A stretch of 64,000 nucleotides of DNA from Ardenticatenaceae bacterium. Its GTDB lineage: Bacteria; Chloroflexota; Anaerolineae; Promineifilales; Promineifilaceae. Numbering within the stretch: position 1 is the first letter of the stretch; every line of letters begins with the position of its first letter. Where the stretch lies: contig WYBM01000052.1 of the NCBI GenBank assembly GCA_011525915.1, positions 18,069-82,068 on the forward strand. Reading direction: 5' to 3'. The translations under genes and the position numbers were made by a program. Of this stretch, positions 34,415-43,928 are shown one piece after another. Below the pieces are notes generated by a model. That model ran no database searches. It was not told where the DNA came from and saw only the letters and a list, made by a program, of their open reading frames with translations.

Positions 34415-37400
34415 ATGCCATTCAAAGATGTTTCCAATAAAGTGGACTTTGTCCAGCAAGAGCTGGACATCCTCAAATTCTGGCAGGAGACCGACGCCTT
34501 TAATGAGCTGCGCCGCCTGCGCGCCCAAAGTGAAGCCGAACACGGCATCTTCAGCTTTATAGACGGCCCCATTACGGCCAACAACCCTATGGGTGCGCAC
34601 CATGCCTGGGGGCGTACCTATAAAGACCTCTACCAACGTTACCATGCCATGCAGGGCAAAAACCAGCGCTGGCAAAACGGCTTTGACTGCCAGGGGCTGT
34701 GGGTAGAAGTCAACGTGGAAAAGCGGCTGGGTTTTAACAGCAAGCGCGAGATTGAAACCTATGGCCTGGATCGTTTTACGGCCGAATGCAAACGGCAGGT
34801 GCTGCACTATGCCGCCGTCCAGACTGAACAATCGCAGAGGCTGGGCTACTGGATGGACTGGAATGACCCCGACGAACTGCGCCGCCTGCGTGATCTGTTG
34901 GAATCAGACCCGCTGCAGGTGATCACCGTGGCTGGGCCAGCTGGGCCGGTGACGGGCACCGTAGAGCAAATTGTAGGGCAGCTGGGCATGCCGCAAATGG
35001 GCGGTTCCTATTTCACCTTTAGCGATGAGAACAATTATCAGATCTGGGCTTTCCTCAAAAAATGCTTTGAGAACGGCTGGATGTACAAAGGGCGTGACGT
35101 TATGCCCTGGTGCGCCCGCTGCGGTACGGGCATCAGCCAGCATGAGATCGTTACCGAAGGGTACTTTGAAGTCACCCATGATTCCGTTTTTGTGCGTTTC
35201 CCCCTTGCTGGACCCTCGGCAGATTCCCACAAGGCCCTGCTCGTCTGGACCACCACGCCCTGGACGTTGACCAGCAATGTGGCCGCGGCCGTTGGCCCAG
35301 ACCTGGATTATGTGGAAGTGCAGCACGCAGACGGCTGGACGTATTATCTGGCCGAAGCGGCCGTCAAAAATTCGCTCATCGGTGATTATGAGGTGGTCGG
35401 GAAATTAAAGGGAGCCGACATGCTCGGTTGGACGTACCGTGGTCCGTTTGACGAGCTGCCGGCCGCACAGCAGGCGTGGTCTGAGAGCGGCTACGTTCAT
35501 CGGGTCATCCCCTGGAAAGAAGTGGGCGCAGACGAAGGTACGGGCATTGTGCATATTGCCCCCGGCTGCGGTGCCGAAGACTTCCACTTAAGTAAAGAAC
35601 AGGCACTGCCGGTCATTGCCCCGCTGGATGAGAACGGCATCTACGTGGGCGGTTTTGACTGGCTTACCGGGCAGCATGTGCAAGAAGTGGCCGAAGAGAT
35701 CTTTGAAAACCTGCGCCAGAAAGGGTTGTATTACCGCAAGCAGCGCTATGCTCACCGCTATCCGCACTGCTGGCGCTGTGGCAATGAACTGGTTTACCGG
35801 CTGGTAGATGAATGGTTTATCCATATGGGTGAGCTTTACGACAAGCCACGTGAGGCGGTGACACCCGCAGAAAAAGCGCACTCCTTCCGCTACCAGATCA
35901 TGGACGCCGTAGACCAGGCCACCTGGTATCCCAGCTTCGGCCATGACCGGGAAATGGACTGGCTGCGCAACATGCATGATTGGATGATCAGCAAAAAACG
36001 GTATTATGGTCTGGCGCTGCCTATCTATGAATGCCAGGCATGTGACCATTTCCACGTCATTGGCAGTAAAGAAGAGCTGCAAGAGAGGGCCGTCGCTGGT
36101 TGGGATGAATTTGCCGGTCATACGCCGCATCGGCCGTACATTGACGCTGTCAAGATCGCCTGTCCCCAGTGTGGCAGCCAGGTGAGCCGCATCAAAGACG
36201 TGGGCAACCCCTGGCTGGATGCCGGCATCGTGGGCATCAGCACCCTGCACTACAGTGAGGATCGTGACTACTGGCAGAAGTGGTACCCCGCAGACTGGAT
36301 CAGCGAGAGCTTCCCCGGCCAGTTCCGTAACTGGTTCTACAGTCTGCTGGCGCAATCCACACTCATGGCTGATGGTGTGGGCCCCTTTAAGAATTTGTTT
36401 GGCTACAGCACCCTGTTGGCGGAAGACGGCCGTGAAATGCACAAATCCTGGGGCAATATGATCGAATTTAACGAAGCTGCCAATGAGATGGGCGCCGATA
36501 CCATGCGCTGGCTCTATGCCAGCTGCAAGCCGGAGCAAAACTTGCGCTTCGGCTACCACGTGGGTGACGAAACCCGCCGCCGCTTTTTGATCCCATTGTG
36601 GAACGTCTATGCCTTCCTGGTGGCGTATGCCAATCTGGATAAATGGGAACCCAATGGTTACCAGGGTTTGGTGACCGGTGCCCAGTCACCTGTGGGAGCC
36701 AATGCCCAGATGGACCGCTGGATCGTGGCCCGTTTGCACGAGACAACGCTGGCCACGCGGACGGCGCTGAACAGCTTTGACTCCGAAAAGGCGACACAAA
36801 TTCTGGAAGCGTATCTGGATGACCTGAGCAACTGGTATGTACGCCGCTCGCGGCGTCGTTTCTGGAAGAGCGAGGCTGACACCGACAAAAATGCCGCTTA
36901 CGCTACCCTCTACCACGTCATGGTGGAATTTATCAAACTGCTGGCGCCGTTTATTCCCTTTGCCACGGAGGTCATGTACCAAAACCTGGTGCGCAACGTC
37001 GATCCAGATGCGCCGCTGAGTGTGCATCATACTTTCTACCCGCAGGCGGATGCAGCCATGCTGGATCACCGGCTGCTGGACAAGATGCGGTTGGCTATCA
37101 CTACCGCCAGCCTGGGCCGGGCCGCGCGCGCCTCTGAAGATATTAAGCTGCGGCAGCCATTGGCCAGGGCGCGGGTAAACGTGGCCACCCAGCAGGAACA
37201 GGATGATCTGAACGAACTGGCCGATGTGTTGACGGAAGAGATCAACGTGAAGGAGATTGAGGTCGTTTCTGAGGTGGGTGAACTGGTAAATTACAAAGTG
37301 CTGCCCAATAACCGGGTGTTGGGGCCGAAGTTTGGCCAGTTGTTCCCACAGGTGCGGCAGGCGTTGGCCGCGCTGAACCCAGCAGATGTCGCCCGTACCC

Positions 37401-37831
37401 TTCAGGCCGGCAAAACAGTCAAGGTAGAGGTAAACGGCCAGGCAGTTGCGCTAACCGGCGAAGATGTACTGGTGCAAACAGAGTCACGCGGTGGCACGGC
37501 CGTCGCCAGTGATAAAGGGGTGACCGTAGCCGTAGATACGACCCTGACGCCGGAACTGGAGCAGGAAGGGTATGCCCGCGATATCATTCGCCATGTCAAC
37601 AATATGCGTAAAGAGGCCGGGTTGGAAATTTCTGACCGGATCGAATTAGGGTACGGTGCCGCCGACGATGTAGCCGCCGCCTTTGCCCATTTTGGTGATT
37701 ATATTGCCCAGGAAACGTTGGCTACATCACTTATTGCCGGCCGCCTGACTGAGACGCTGTATGACACGGCCGTGTCTGTTGGCGGCCAGGAGGTGTGGTT
37801 GGCACTGCGCAAGACGGTCAGTGGTCAGTAG
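34415..37831 (+). CDS. ileS: Isoleucyl-tRNA synthetase (class I, IleRS type 2-like)
   Basis: It charges tRNA(Ile). The HIGH motif has the variant form PMGAHHAWGRTYKD, and the KMSKS loop reads GREMHKSWGNM. The CP1 editing domain shows WTTTPWTLTSN and GTGIVHIAPGCGAEDF. Extra zinc-binding pairs occur (CARCG, CWRCGNE, CQACDHF, CPQCGSQ). At 1138 residues it is long, as in the eukaryote/archaeal-like IleRS group that also occurs in some Chloroflexota and Actinobacteria. The anticodon-binding domain and a long C-terminal region follow. The last residues and the stop codon lie inside the GGTCAGT tandem repeat. Regulation is by the Ile-type T-box upstream. Confidence 0.9.
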   Translation: MPFKDVSNKVDFVQQELDILKFWQETDAFNELRRLRAQSEAEHGIFSFIDGPITANNPMGAHHAWGRTYKDLYQRYHAMQGKNQRWQNGFDCQGLWVEVNVEKRLGFNSKREIETYGLDRFTAECKRQVLHYAAVQTEQSQRLGYWMDWNDPDELRRLRDLLESDPLQVITVAGPAGPVTGTVEQIVGQLGMPQMGGSYFTFSDENNYQIWAFLKKCFENGWMYKGRDVMPWCARCGTGISQHEIVTEGYFEVTHDSVFVRFPLAGPSADSHKALLVWTTTPWTLTSNVAAAVGPDLDYVEVQHADGWTYYLAEAAVKNSLIGDYEVVGKLKGADMLGWTYRGPFDELPAAQQAWSESGYVHRVIPWKEVGADEGTGIVHIAPGCGAEDFHLSKEQALPVIAPLDENGIYVGGFDWLTGQHVQEVAEEIFENLRQKGLYYRKQRYAHRYPHCWRCGNELVYRLVDEWFIHMGELYDKPREAVTPAEKAHSFRYQIMDAVDQATWYPSFGHDREMDWLRNMHDWMISKKRYYGLALPIYECQACDHFHVIGSKEELQERAVAGWDEFAGHTPHRPYIDAVKIACPQCGSQVSRIKDVGNPWLDAGIVGISTLHYSEDRDYWQKWYPADWISESFPGQFRNWFYSLLAQSTLMADGVGPFKNLFGYSTLLAEDGREMHKSWGNMIEFNEAANEMGADTMRWLYASCKPEQNLRFGYHVGDETRRRFLIPLWNVYAFLVAYANLDKWEPNGYQGLVTGAQSPVGANAQMDRWIVARLHETTLATRTALNSFDSEKATQILEAYLDDLSNWYVRRSRRRFWKSEADTDKNAAYATLYHVMVEFIKLLAPFIPFATEVMYQNLVRNVDPDAPLSVHHTFYPQADAAMLDHRLLDKMRLAITTASLGRAARASEDIKLRQPLARARVNVATQQEQDDLNELADVLTEEINVKEIEVVSEVGELVNYKVLPNNRVLGPKFGQLFPQVRQALAALNPADVARTLQAGKTVKVEVNGQAVALTGEDVLVQTESRGGTAVASDKGVTVAVDTTLTPELEQEGYARDIIRHVNNMRKEAGLEISDRIELGYGAADDVAAAFAHFGDYIAQETLATSLIAGRLTETLYDTAVSVGGQEVWLALRKTVSGQ

Positions 37832-37989
37832 GTCAGTGGTCAGTAGGTCAGTGGTCAGTAGGTCAGTGGTCAGTAGGTCAGTAGGTCAGTGGTCAGTAGG
37901 TCAGTGGTCAGTAGTCGCTCATAGATGACTGAATACTGATTACTGAATACTGATTACTGAATACTGATTACTGATTACTGAATACTGGG
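37816..37989. repeat. Tandem GGTCAGT and GAATACTGATTACT arrays
   Basis: Two tandem blocks are visible. The first (37816-37915) is built of 15-bp units GGTCAGT-GGTCAGTA with small variations. The second (37929-37989) is built of 14-bp units GAATACTGATTACT, about four copies. The first block contains the final codons and stop of ileS. Degenerate single copies occur near 21465, 32686, 34167, 42535-42780 and 61442-61485. It is not a CRISPR, as there are no unique spacers. Confidence 0.9.
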
Positions 37990-38068
37990 CCAGAATGCTT
38001 CGCTTTTTCCACTGCCCCCGGTACAATCGCGCCAGGTAATTACTAAATACATGACGTGGAGGGAGTGT

Positions 38069-40060
38069 ATGCGTCGGATAGCGGTTTTGTTTTTTCTCTT
38101 TTTATTAACCTGGTGGGGTTTGTCTGGGGTGGTGGCTCAGGGGACCCCGCCTCCACCAACACCGGAACCGGTGGTTACGGCCGTGCCCCCATCGGTACAG
38201 CCGCTGCCCACATCCATTTTCCTGACGCCTGTAGACCCAGCAACGATTACCACTGCGCTGGTGCCTGTAGGTGGTAATGAGGCTGCCGACCAGTGTGGTG
38301 CGGCCACGACAATCGTGTTTTTGAACACGGCCGTGGGTGGCGTCACCCCCAATATAGAGAATAAAACAAGTTCATCAGAAGACCCAACCTTAAGCTGTAT
38401 GTGGGGCAGCCCCTCGCGGCCCAACGGTTACCGCACGGTCTGGTACAAATTTACGGCCGTGACCAATGCCATCGTCACCATCAACGCCGATACCAGCAAC
38501 TATGACACCGTCATTGGGGTTTTTACGCCGGCCAACATGGCCAATGCCTGTACCACCTTACAACCGGTAGCCTGTAATGATGACTTTACCGGCTTCACCT
38601 CCAAAGTGACCTTTGCCGTGGTGCAGAACCAGACCTATTACGTGGTCATTGCGGATTGGTCATCGGCCAGTTCCGGGCAGCAAACCTTAAACATCTTTAT
38701 GCAGCCACAGCCCGTTGACGCCAAATGGCAGTTGGTAGATAACCATCCAGGCGGGCAGGTCACACACCATGATACGGCCGTAGTCGGGGAGTATATCTAC
38801 GTAGTAGGCGGCCAGACAAACGTCCTGGGTTCGCCTAATCGAAGCAACAAGCTATATCGTTATCACGTTCCTTTGAATGCCTGGCAGGAAATGGCCCAAA
38901 TGCCCGGCGCAGGGATCACAGATTTAACGGCCGTGTATGCCAATGGTCGAATCTTCGTCCCCGGCGGGGATGATGGCACACCCGGCGCCTTTAACCCCAC
39001 GCATTACGTTTACCATATCAATGGCAACTTCTGGTCATTGGTATCTTCGCCACCGGCAGCCGTGGGCTGGGCCCAAACGGTGGCCGCCGTTGATGAATCT
39101 GGCTATTACCTGATCGGCGGTACCACCAGCAAGCCGGTTGACTACGCGGCCACCGCTGGCCAGGCGGGCGTTTATTTCTATGATATTACCGCCAACAGTT
39201 GGGCGCCCCGGCCCTCCATGAATAGTGCCCGTTTTGGGCATGTAGCGGCGCGTGTGGGTAACCGTATTTGTGTGGTGGGCGGCCTCAGCGGCGGCACGCT
39301 GATCAATACCGGCGAATGTTGGACGCCGCCGTTTGGCCAGAGCTGGCAAGCCATCCCCTCCTTAAACATTCCTCGCTTTGGCGCCGGCAGCGCCGTGGGC
39401 CCAGACGGCAAATGGTATGTCTTTGGCGGTACCACCTACAGCAACCAGGCCTACGTGCCGGTGGCCTCGACCGAAGTGTATGATCCAGCCCACCCTGGGC
39501 AGGGGTGGGTCCTTTTAGGGGTGGCCCATGACCTGGTAGACCCAGACACTGTCTTTGCCCGGCAGTTCCCGGCCGGCGAATTTGTGGGCAATCACCTGTA
39601 TGCGATAGGCGGCAACCATTTTGTGCAGTCATTGTCTGAATATGCCGTGGTGCCCCTGGTGCAGCGCCTGTATGCGCCCACGTATAAACTGTATATCCCC
39701 CGCATTTCCACCAGCGGCACCGTGGACTTTGATGATAATATGGCGGCGGCCCGGGCGCTGCCGCCCAACCTGTGGTATGCGGCCGATTTTGGCCAGTCGA
39801 CTGACTTCTATGACTTTTATTACTTTGATCTGGGAGCGGTCAGCGGCGTGTCTGTGCGTTTAAACACCATCCCTAGCGGCAGTAACTATGATCTCTACGT
39901 ATTTAACGACAACAAATTGTTGTGGGGGTCAAGCACTAATCCGGGTAATGTGGCCGAAGAGGTTAACCTGACCCTGGCGCCGGGCCGATATTACGTGTTG
40001 GCACAGCGTCTTTACGGACCGCCAGAAGGGGCATTTTACCAGGTGGCGGTGATCAGGTAA
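38069..40060 (+). CDS. Secreted Kelch-repeat protein with pre-peptidase-type domains
   Basis: A signal peptide (MRRIAVLFFLFLLTWWGLSG, cleaved near VAQG) is followed by a Pro/Thr linker. A beta-sandwich domain (about 85-220) comes next with VWYKF ... YDTVIGVF ... ACNDD, the pattern of PPC-like domains. A Kelch propeller (about 225-540) has repeated GGxTN/GGxxG and W-x-x-LP units. The linker YKLYIPRIS leads to a C-terminal PPC-like domain (YDFYYFDL ... NYDLYVF ... GRYYVLAQR). Such proteins lie outside the cell and bind other surface proteins or polymers. The ATG at 38069 was chosen because GGAGGGAG precedes it. TACAAT near 38021 may be its -10 box. Confidence 0.88.
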   Translation: MRRIAVLFFLFLLTWWGLSGVVAQGTPPPPTPEPVVTAVPPSVQPLPTSIFLTPVDPATITTALVPVGGNEAADQCGAATTIVFLNTAVGGVTPNIENKTSSSEDPTLSCMWGSPSRPNGYRTVWYKFTAVTNAIVTINADTSNYDTVIGVFTPANMANACTTLQPVACNDDFTGFTSKVTFAVVQNQTYYVVIADWSSASSGQQTLNIFMQPQPVDAKWQLVDNHPGGQVTHHDTAVVGEYIYVVGGQTNVLGSPNRSNKLYRYHVPLNAWQEMAQMPGAGITDLTAVYANGRIFVPGGDDGTPGAFNPTHYVYHINGNFWSLVSSPPAAVGWAQTVAAVDESGYYLIGGTTSKPVDYAATAGQAGVYFYDITANSWAPRPSMNSARFGHVAARVGNRICVVGGLSGGTLINTGECWTPPFGQSWQAIPSLNIPRFGAGSAVGPDGKWYVFGGTTYSNQAYVPVASTEVYDPAHPGQGWVLLGVAHDLVDPDTVFARQFPAGEFVGNHLYAIGGNHFVQSLSEYAVVPLVQRLYAPTYKLYIPRISTSGTVDFDDNMAAARALPPNLWYAADFGQSTDFYDFYYFDLGAVSGVSVRLNTIPSGSNYDLYVFNDNKLLWGSSTNPGNVAEEVNLTLAPGRYYVLAQRLYGPPEGAFYQVAVIR

Positions 40061-40115
40061 TGAAGTGATAGGGTGATGCCCAAACACCCGAACAGTTAAA
40101 AAGTGGAAACATAAG

Positions 40116-41378
40116 ATGCCAACATCAAAACCTATTCGCGTGTTGCATTTTGCTGACGCCCATATTGATATGGTGAACCACGGCCGTCATGATCCAGAGA
40201 CGGGCTTGCCGGTGCGGGTGTTAGATTTTCTGCGTGCGCTGGACCAGATTGTAGACACGGCCGTGGCTGAAAAAGTAGACCTTGTTCTTTTTGCCGGCGA
40301 CGCCTATAAAGACCGCAACCCCCAACCCACCTTCCAACGTGAATGGGGGCGGCGCATCATGCGCCTCTCCCAGGCCGGCATCCCTACCTTGCTGCTGGTA
40401 GGCAACCATGATGTGGCTCCGGCCAGCGGCCGCGCCCATACCTTACATGAATTCAGCACCCTGAGCGTCCCCCATGTTTATGTAGCGGACACTATCCATC
40501 TCTGGTCACCGCCAGAACTGGGGGTGGCCGCCCAGGTCATCAGCGTGCCGTGGGTGCCCCGCAGCCGTGTGCTGCGTCTTATGGAGGCGGAAAAACCTGT
40601 GGGTTTAACGGTGGAAGAGGTATACCAGCGTATGGAGGAGTTGGTGGGCGAGATGGTGGCCAGACGCATTGAAGAAGCAGATGATAGCTTGCCGCTGATC
40701 CTGACCGCTCATGCCAGCGTTCAGGGGGCAAAATACGGCAGTGAGCGAGCCGTTATGCTGGGCCATGAGTTGGTACTTAGCGGTGGCCTGCTTAATGATA
40801 ACCGGCTTGATTACGTAGCGCTGGGCCACATCCACAAGCACCAGGCGCTCAACGTGCCCGGCGCCCATCCGCCCATGGTTTACCCCGGTTCAATTGAACG
40901 GATTGATTTTGGCGAAGCGCGGGAGAAAAAAGGGTTTGTCGTGGCTGAAGTCAGCCGTGGGCAGACCACCTGGGAGTTTCGGGAATTAAACACCCGCCGC
41001 TTTGTTGATCCGGAACCTATCACCCCCACAGCTGACCACTTCATGGCCGACATCCTCAGCCAACTGCCGGCGGCCGATGCCATCGAGGACGCCATTTGTC
41101 GCATTCGCCTGGCCTACCCGCGAGACCTGGAACCGCTGCTGGATGAAAAAGCGATCTATCGTCACCTGGAGAAAGCGTTTGAGGTGCATATCCGCAAGGA
41201 GCATCAACTGGAAAAACGGGCCCGGTTAGGGGACGCTGCCGGGGTAGAGCAGATGACGCCGGCGCAACTGCTGGCTATTTATTGGGATACCATTGGTTTG
41301 GATACAGCGGAAGCAGAAGTGATGGCCGCACTGGCCAAAGAGGTGCTCACGGCCGTACACGATGCTAATGCTTCTTAA
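40116..41378 (+). CDS. sbcD: SbcD/Mre11-type exonuclease subunit
   Basis: This metallophosphoesterase-fold nuclease is the partner of the SbcC/Rad50 ATPase in opening DNA ends and hairpins. Metal motifs are in order: FADAHIDM, FAGDAYKDR, LVGNHDV, LTAHASVQGA and ALGHIHKHQ. The capping domain and C-terminal region complete 420 residues, the usual SbcD length. sbcC is not the next gene, unlike the common sbcDC operon, and is absent from the window. The neighbours encode surface proteins, so the gene seems transcribed with the lipoprotein gene 17 bases downstream or alone. Confidence 0.9.
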   Translation: MPTSKPIRVLHFADAHIDMVNHGRHDPETGLPVRVLDFLRALDQIVDTAVAEKVDLVLFAGDAYKDRNPQPTFQREWGRRIMRLSQAGIPTLLLVGNHDVAPASGRAHTLHEFSTLSVPHVYVADTIHLWSPPELGVAAQVISVPWVPRSRVLRLMEAEKPVGLTVEEVYQRMEELVGEMVARRIEEADDSLPLILTAHASVQGAKYGSERAVMLGHELVLSGGLLNDNRLDYVALGHIHKHQALNVPGAHPPMVYPGSIERIDFGEAREKKGFVVAEVSRGQTTWEFRELNTRRFVDPEPITPTADHFMADILSQLPAADAIEDAICRIRLAYPRDLEPLLDEKAIYRHLEKAFEVHIRKEHQLEKRARLGDAAGVEQMTPAQLLAIYWDTIGLDTAEAEVMAALAKEVLTAVHDANAS

Positions 41379-41395
41379 TAAGGGAGGGCATAAAA

Positions 41396-42472
41396 ATGAG
41401 ACACCCTGCTCGGTGGTTTGTCTTGATCCTGGCGGCTTTGTGGCTGTCAACTGCCTGCGCAGGCCAGCCAGCGCCCACGCCTACGGCTACGCCGCAGCCC
41501 ACGGCCACGGCCGTGCCCACCAAAACACCCCCGCCTACCGCTACCTACACCGCTACCCCCTCCCCCACAGCTGCCGCCACAAATACGCCTAGGCCTACGC
41601 CTACGGCCACATCTACCTTTACCCCCACGCCCACACCCTTGCCGGAACTCATTCTGGGGGACCGCCAGACGGTGGAGGCAGGTGGGTTTTCTTTTCAGCC
41701 AGTAAAAGGGTATGACATGACTCTGGAAGAAGGCTCTGTGTTCATGGTGGACGAAACCGGCACTGTTATCATTTCCATGGTTGGCGTGCCGGCCGCAGAG
41801 GCAGCCGGTCTGACCGCCATAGAAGCCATCGATGAATTCCTGGAGGATATTGCCACACAGGGTAATGGCCAGTTTGTGGAGGGGGATGCTTATTCGTTTA
41901 TGATAGGGGTTGTAGAAGGCACGGCCGTTGACCTGACCGGCCAATTATTTGGTAGTGCCCTGGAAGGGCAGGCTGTCTACGCCCAGCCTGAAGAAGGGCA
42001 TATCTTTTTTGCACTGGCGGTAGCCAACCTGGCTGCCAATGAGGCAGCTTGGGAAATGTGGGGCAGCCCGGCGTTTGCAGCTATGTTAGAGTCAGTACAG
42101 TTTTTCCCACCACCCCAGCCACCCAGTACGGGTGATAGCGGTGGTGGGGGTGGTGTGGTCGGCCCCTGCCCCGTGGCCACAGACCCCACCTATGGCTACA
42201 CGGAGGGTAATCCCATTCGTGTCGGTGGTGATTCTTTTAGCGGACCGCCGCGTGAACGCGCTTACCTGGATAACTTGCGAGGCCCCAATGGCGAAACGGT
42301 GACTTATGAACGTGTTGGCTCCCTGCCCTACGGTGATACCATTTTGGACGTTTACCAGGTAACGTACACTGGCGCCAGTGTGACCCTGTATCTGGATGAA
42401 TACAGCTGGCGTGAGCTTCAGGCGCCAAACGGTTTCACCTGTGCTGCGGCTTTCCCTCTGAGCGCCCCCTGA
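41396..42472 (+). CDS. Lipoprotein with long Thr/Pro-rich linker
   Basis: The signal reads MRHPARWFVLILAALWLSTAC and ends in a lipobox-like STAC. About 60 residues of alternating Thr, Pro and Ala follow, typical of surface tethers. A first globular region (about 85-240) is an alpha/beta domain resembling those that follow such tethers in other lipoproteins. After a Gly-rich stretch (GDSGGGGGVVG), a C-terminal region of about 100 residues carries two cysteines (GPCPVA and FTCAAAF) that could form a disulfide. A GGGAGG ribosome site lies 10 bases before the ATG. No specific function is recognised. Confidence 0.7.
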   Translation: MRHPARWFVLILAALWLSTACAGQPAPTPTATPQPTATAVPTKTPPPTATYTATPSPTAAATNTPRPTPTATSTFTPTPTPLPELILGDRQTVEAGGFSFQPVKGYDMTLEEGSVFMVDETGTVIISMVGVPAAEAAGLTAIEAIDEFLEDIATQGNGQFVEGDAYSFMIGVVEGTAVDLTGQLFGSALEGQAVYAQPEEGHIFFALAVANLAANEAAWEMWGSPAFAAMLESVQFFPPPQPPSTGDSGGGGGVVGPCPVATDPTYGYTEGNPIRVGGDSFSGPPRERAYLDNLRGPNGETVTYERVGSLPYGDTILDVYQVTYTGASVTLYLDEYSWRELQAPNGFTCAAAFPLSAP

Positions 42473-42793
42473 GTCAGGGCGCGTTTGCAAAGGCAGGCTG
42501 TCCTTGGTGACCGTCTAAAACGATCTACTGCCAGTTTTCAGTAATCAGCAACCAGTTCTGAGAGTTCGTTCAAAAACAACTTTGGACTTTTGCCAGGTAA
42601 TCAGTCATCAGTGTCCAGTCATCAGTTCAAAAGAACGCTCAACTGATCACTGCCAACTGGCTACTGATCACTTTAAAACACCAGGTTCATTGTAAACGAG
42701 CCCTTAGCAGGGCCACCTCCAGTAAGTGCCCACTGAAAACCGGTTGCTGACTTCTGATTACTGGTACTACTGTCTGATGACAGGGGCATAGGG
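42473..42793. repeat. Intergenic stretch with degenerate CAGT/ATCAGT repeats
   Basis: This gap of about 320 bases between convergent genes contains no credible coding sequence. It holds scattered copies of ATCAGT, CCAGTCATCAGT and ACTGATCACT in both orientations (for example near 42539, 42600 and 42650-42670), related to the arrays after ileS. Alternating orientations would allow hairpins. No clear terminator with a T-run is seen. Confidence 0.6.
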
Positions 42794-43606
42794 TCAATAG
42801 GCCAGAATAATAAGCAGGCCGCTCATGATTTCCACACCGACTTCGGCGAAGCCGAACTTTTTAACATTAGCTATTGGGCGGGGTTGAGGGTATGCCCACA
42901 GAGCCCGGATGGCAAAGCCAAGGAAGGGTAAGACAGTGAATGGGGGAAGGTAGCCAGCCACGGCCGTGGTCATCACCACAAGAGCCCCCATGGTATGTCC
43001 TCCCAGCATCAGCCGCCGATCTGCCGGGCGCCCGTGCATATCGGCCAGGCGCAGCCGCACGTAAAGCACCCCCAGCACATTTTGCAGCGCCATCAGCCCC
43101 CACAGCCACCAGGCATCTGGTGTGATTCGCCCGCTGGCGGCAATCATGGCGGCGGGTGCCGTGAGAGCCAGCCCGGCTGCCCCGGCCACTTCCATGGCCA
43201 ACGTGCGTGTGCTGCTCTGGCGGCCGACAGCCGCTGCCATGTACACTACCAGCAGCGCCGCCACCGGCAGCGCCAGCCAGAAGATGCTGGTCAGGCCCAG
43301 GGCCAACAAGCCCCACAAAGACAACAAGGCACATCCACCCACCGCGGCGGCCAGCCGCATCACCATGCGTTTGTCGCTTTGGCGGCCACGTCCCCGGTGG
43401 ATTCTTAACCATACCGTGGCCGGCTGGCGCAGTAAAAACAGGGCCAGACCGCCGCTAAGCACCAGCAGCACGCCCGCGTTAAATGCCCCGGCCACGGCCG
43501 TGCCCACACCATAAGGCACCAGCAGCCACGCCCAAGACCCATGTTCGGCCGGCAGTAGGAGTTGTTTGCGAAAGCGTTGAGGTTTGACCTGATTGGTGTG
43601 GTCCAT
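42794..43606 (-). CDS. YwiC-like multi-pass membrane protein
   Basis: This 270-residue protein has about seven or eight predicted membrane helices. It carries the YwiC-family N-terminal motif KQLLLPAEHGSWAWLLVP, where the PxEHGxW block is the signature. In Bacillus, ywiC lies with nitrate-respiration genes, but its activity is not known. Here it is the third gene of a tight operon behind an NnrS-like protein and a cupin, four bases after the cupin stop. That context supports a link to nitrogen oxides or respiratory metals, as an inference. Confidence 0.8.
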   Translation of the reverse strand: MDHTNQVKPQRFRKQLLLPAEHGSWAWLLVPYGVGTAVAGAFNAGVLLVLSGGLALFLLRQPATVWLRIHRGRGRQSDKRMVMRLAAAVGGCALLSLWGLLALGLTSIFWLALPVAALLVVYMAAAVGRQSSTRTLAMEVAGAAGLALTAPAAMIAASGRITPDAWWLWGLMALQNVLGVLYVRLRLADMHGRPADRRLMLGGHTMGALVVMTTAVAGYLPPFTVLPFLGFAIRALWAYPQPRPIANVKKFGFAEVGVEIMSGLLIILAY

Positions 43607-43610
43607 ATGG

Positions 43611-43928
43611 TTAGGCCGTTATCAAATACAGCAGCATGGTCACGGCCGTTTTCGCGGCCAGACTGTGGGGTAAATGGGCCGGCATATGTACCCACGTGCC
43701 GGGCACGGCCGTGAATTCATTACCTTCCAGGGTCAGGCTGGCTTCACCAGACAAAAAATGCAAAATTGCCGGGTAGGCGGCCGTATGTTCTGTTAATTCT
43801 TCACCCGGCGCAAAGCCAAACAACGTCACTTTTATATGGTCGCTGCTAAAGGTCTTTCGGCTCACAATGCTTTCCGCGGGAATGTCCGGCAAGGTAATTG
43901 TTACATTTTCAATCATCGTATAACTCAT
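43611..43928 (-). CDS. Small cupin-domain protein
   Basis: The 105-residue single-domain cupin shows the two conserved motifs in reduced form. Motif 1 is GFAPGEELTEHTAAYPAILHFLSGEASL with one metal-type His and Glu; motif 2 is GTWVHMPAHLPHSL with two His. It may bind a metal and a small molecule, but the reaction is unknown. Its ATG overlaps the stop of the upstream NnrS-like gene (ATGA) and its stop is 4 bases before the YwiC-like gene, so all three are translated from one message. Confidence 0.8.
   Translation of the reverse strand: MSYTMIENVTITLPDIPAESIVSRKTFSSDHIKVTLFGFAPGEELTEHTAAYPAILHFLSGEASLTLEGNEFTAVPGTWVHMPAHLPHSLAAKTAVTMLLYLITA

Noticed and set aside
35588..36559. Long minus-strand frame inside ileS (323 codons)
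   Set aside because: It is a codon-bias shadow of ileS; the composition is rich in His/Arg/Val with no domain, and no ribosome site was seen.
37816..37989. Tandem repeats resembling a CRISPR array
   Set aside because: Units of 14-15 bases follow one another directly with no unique spacers and no cas genes nearby.
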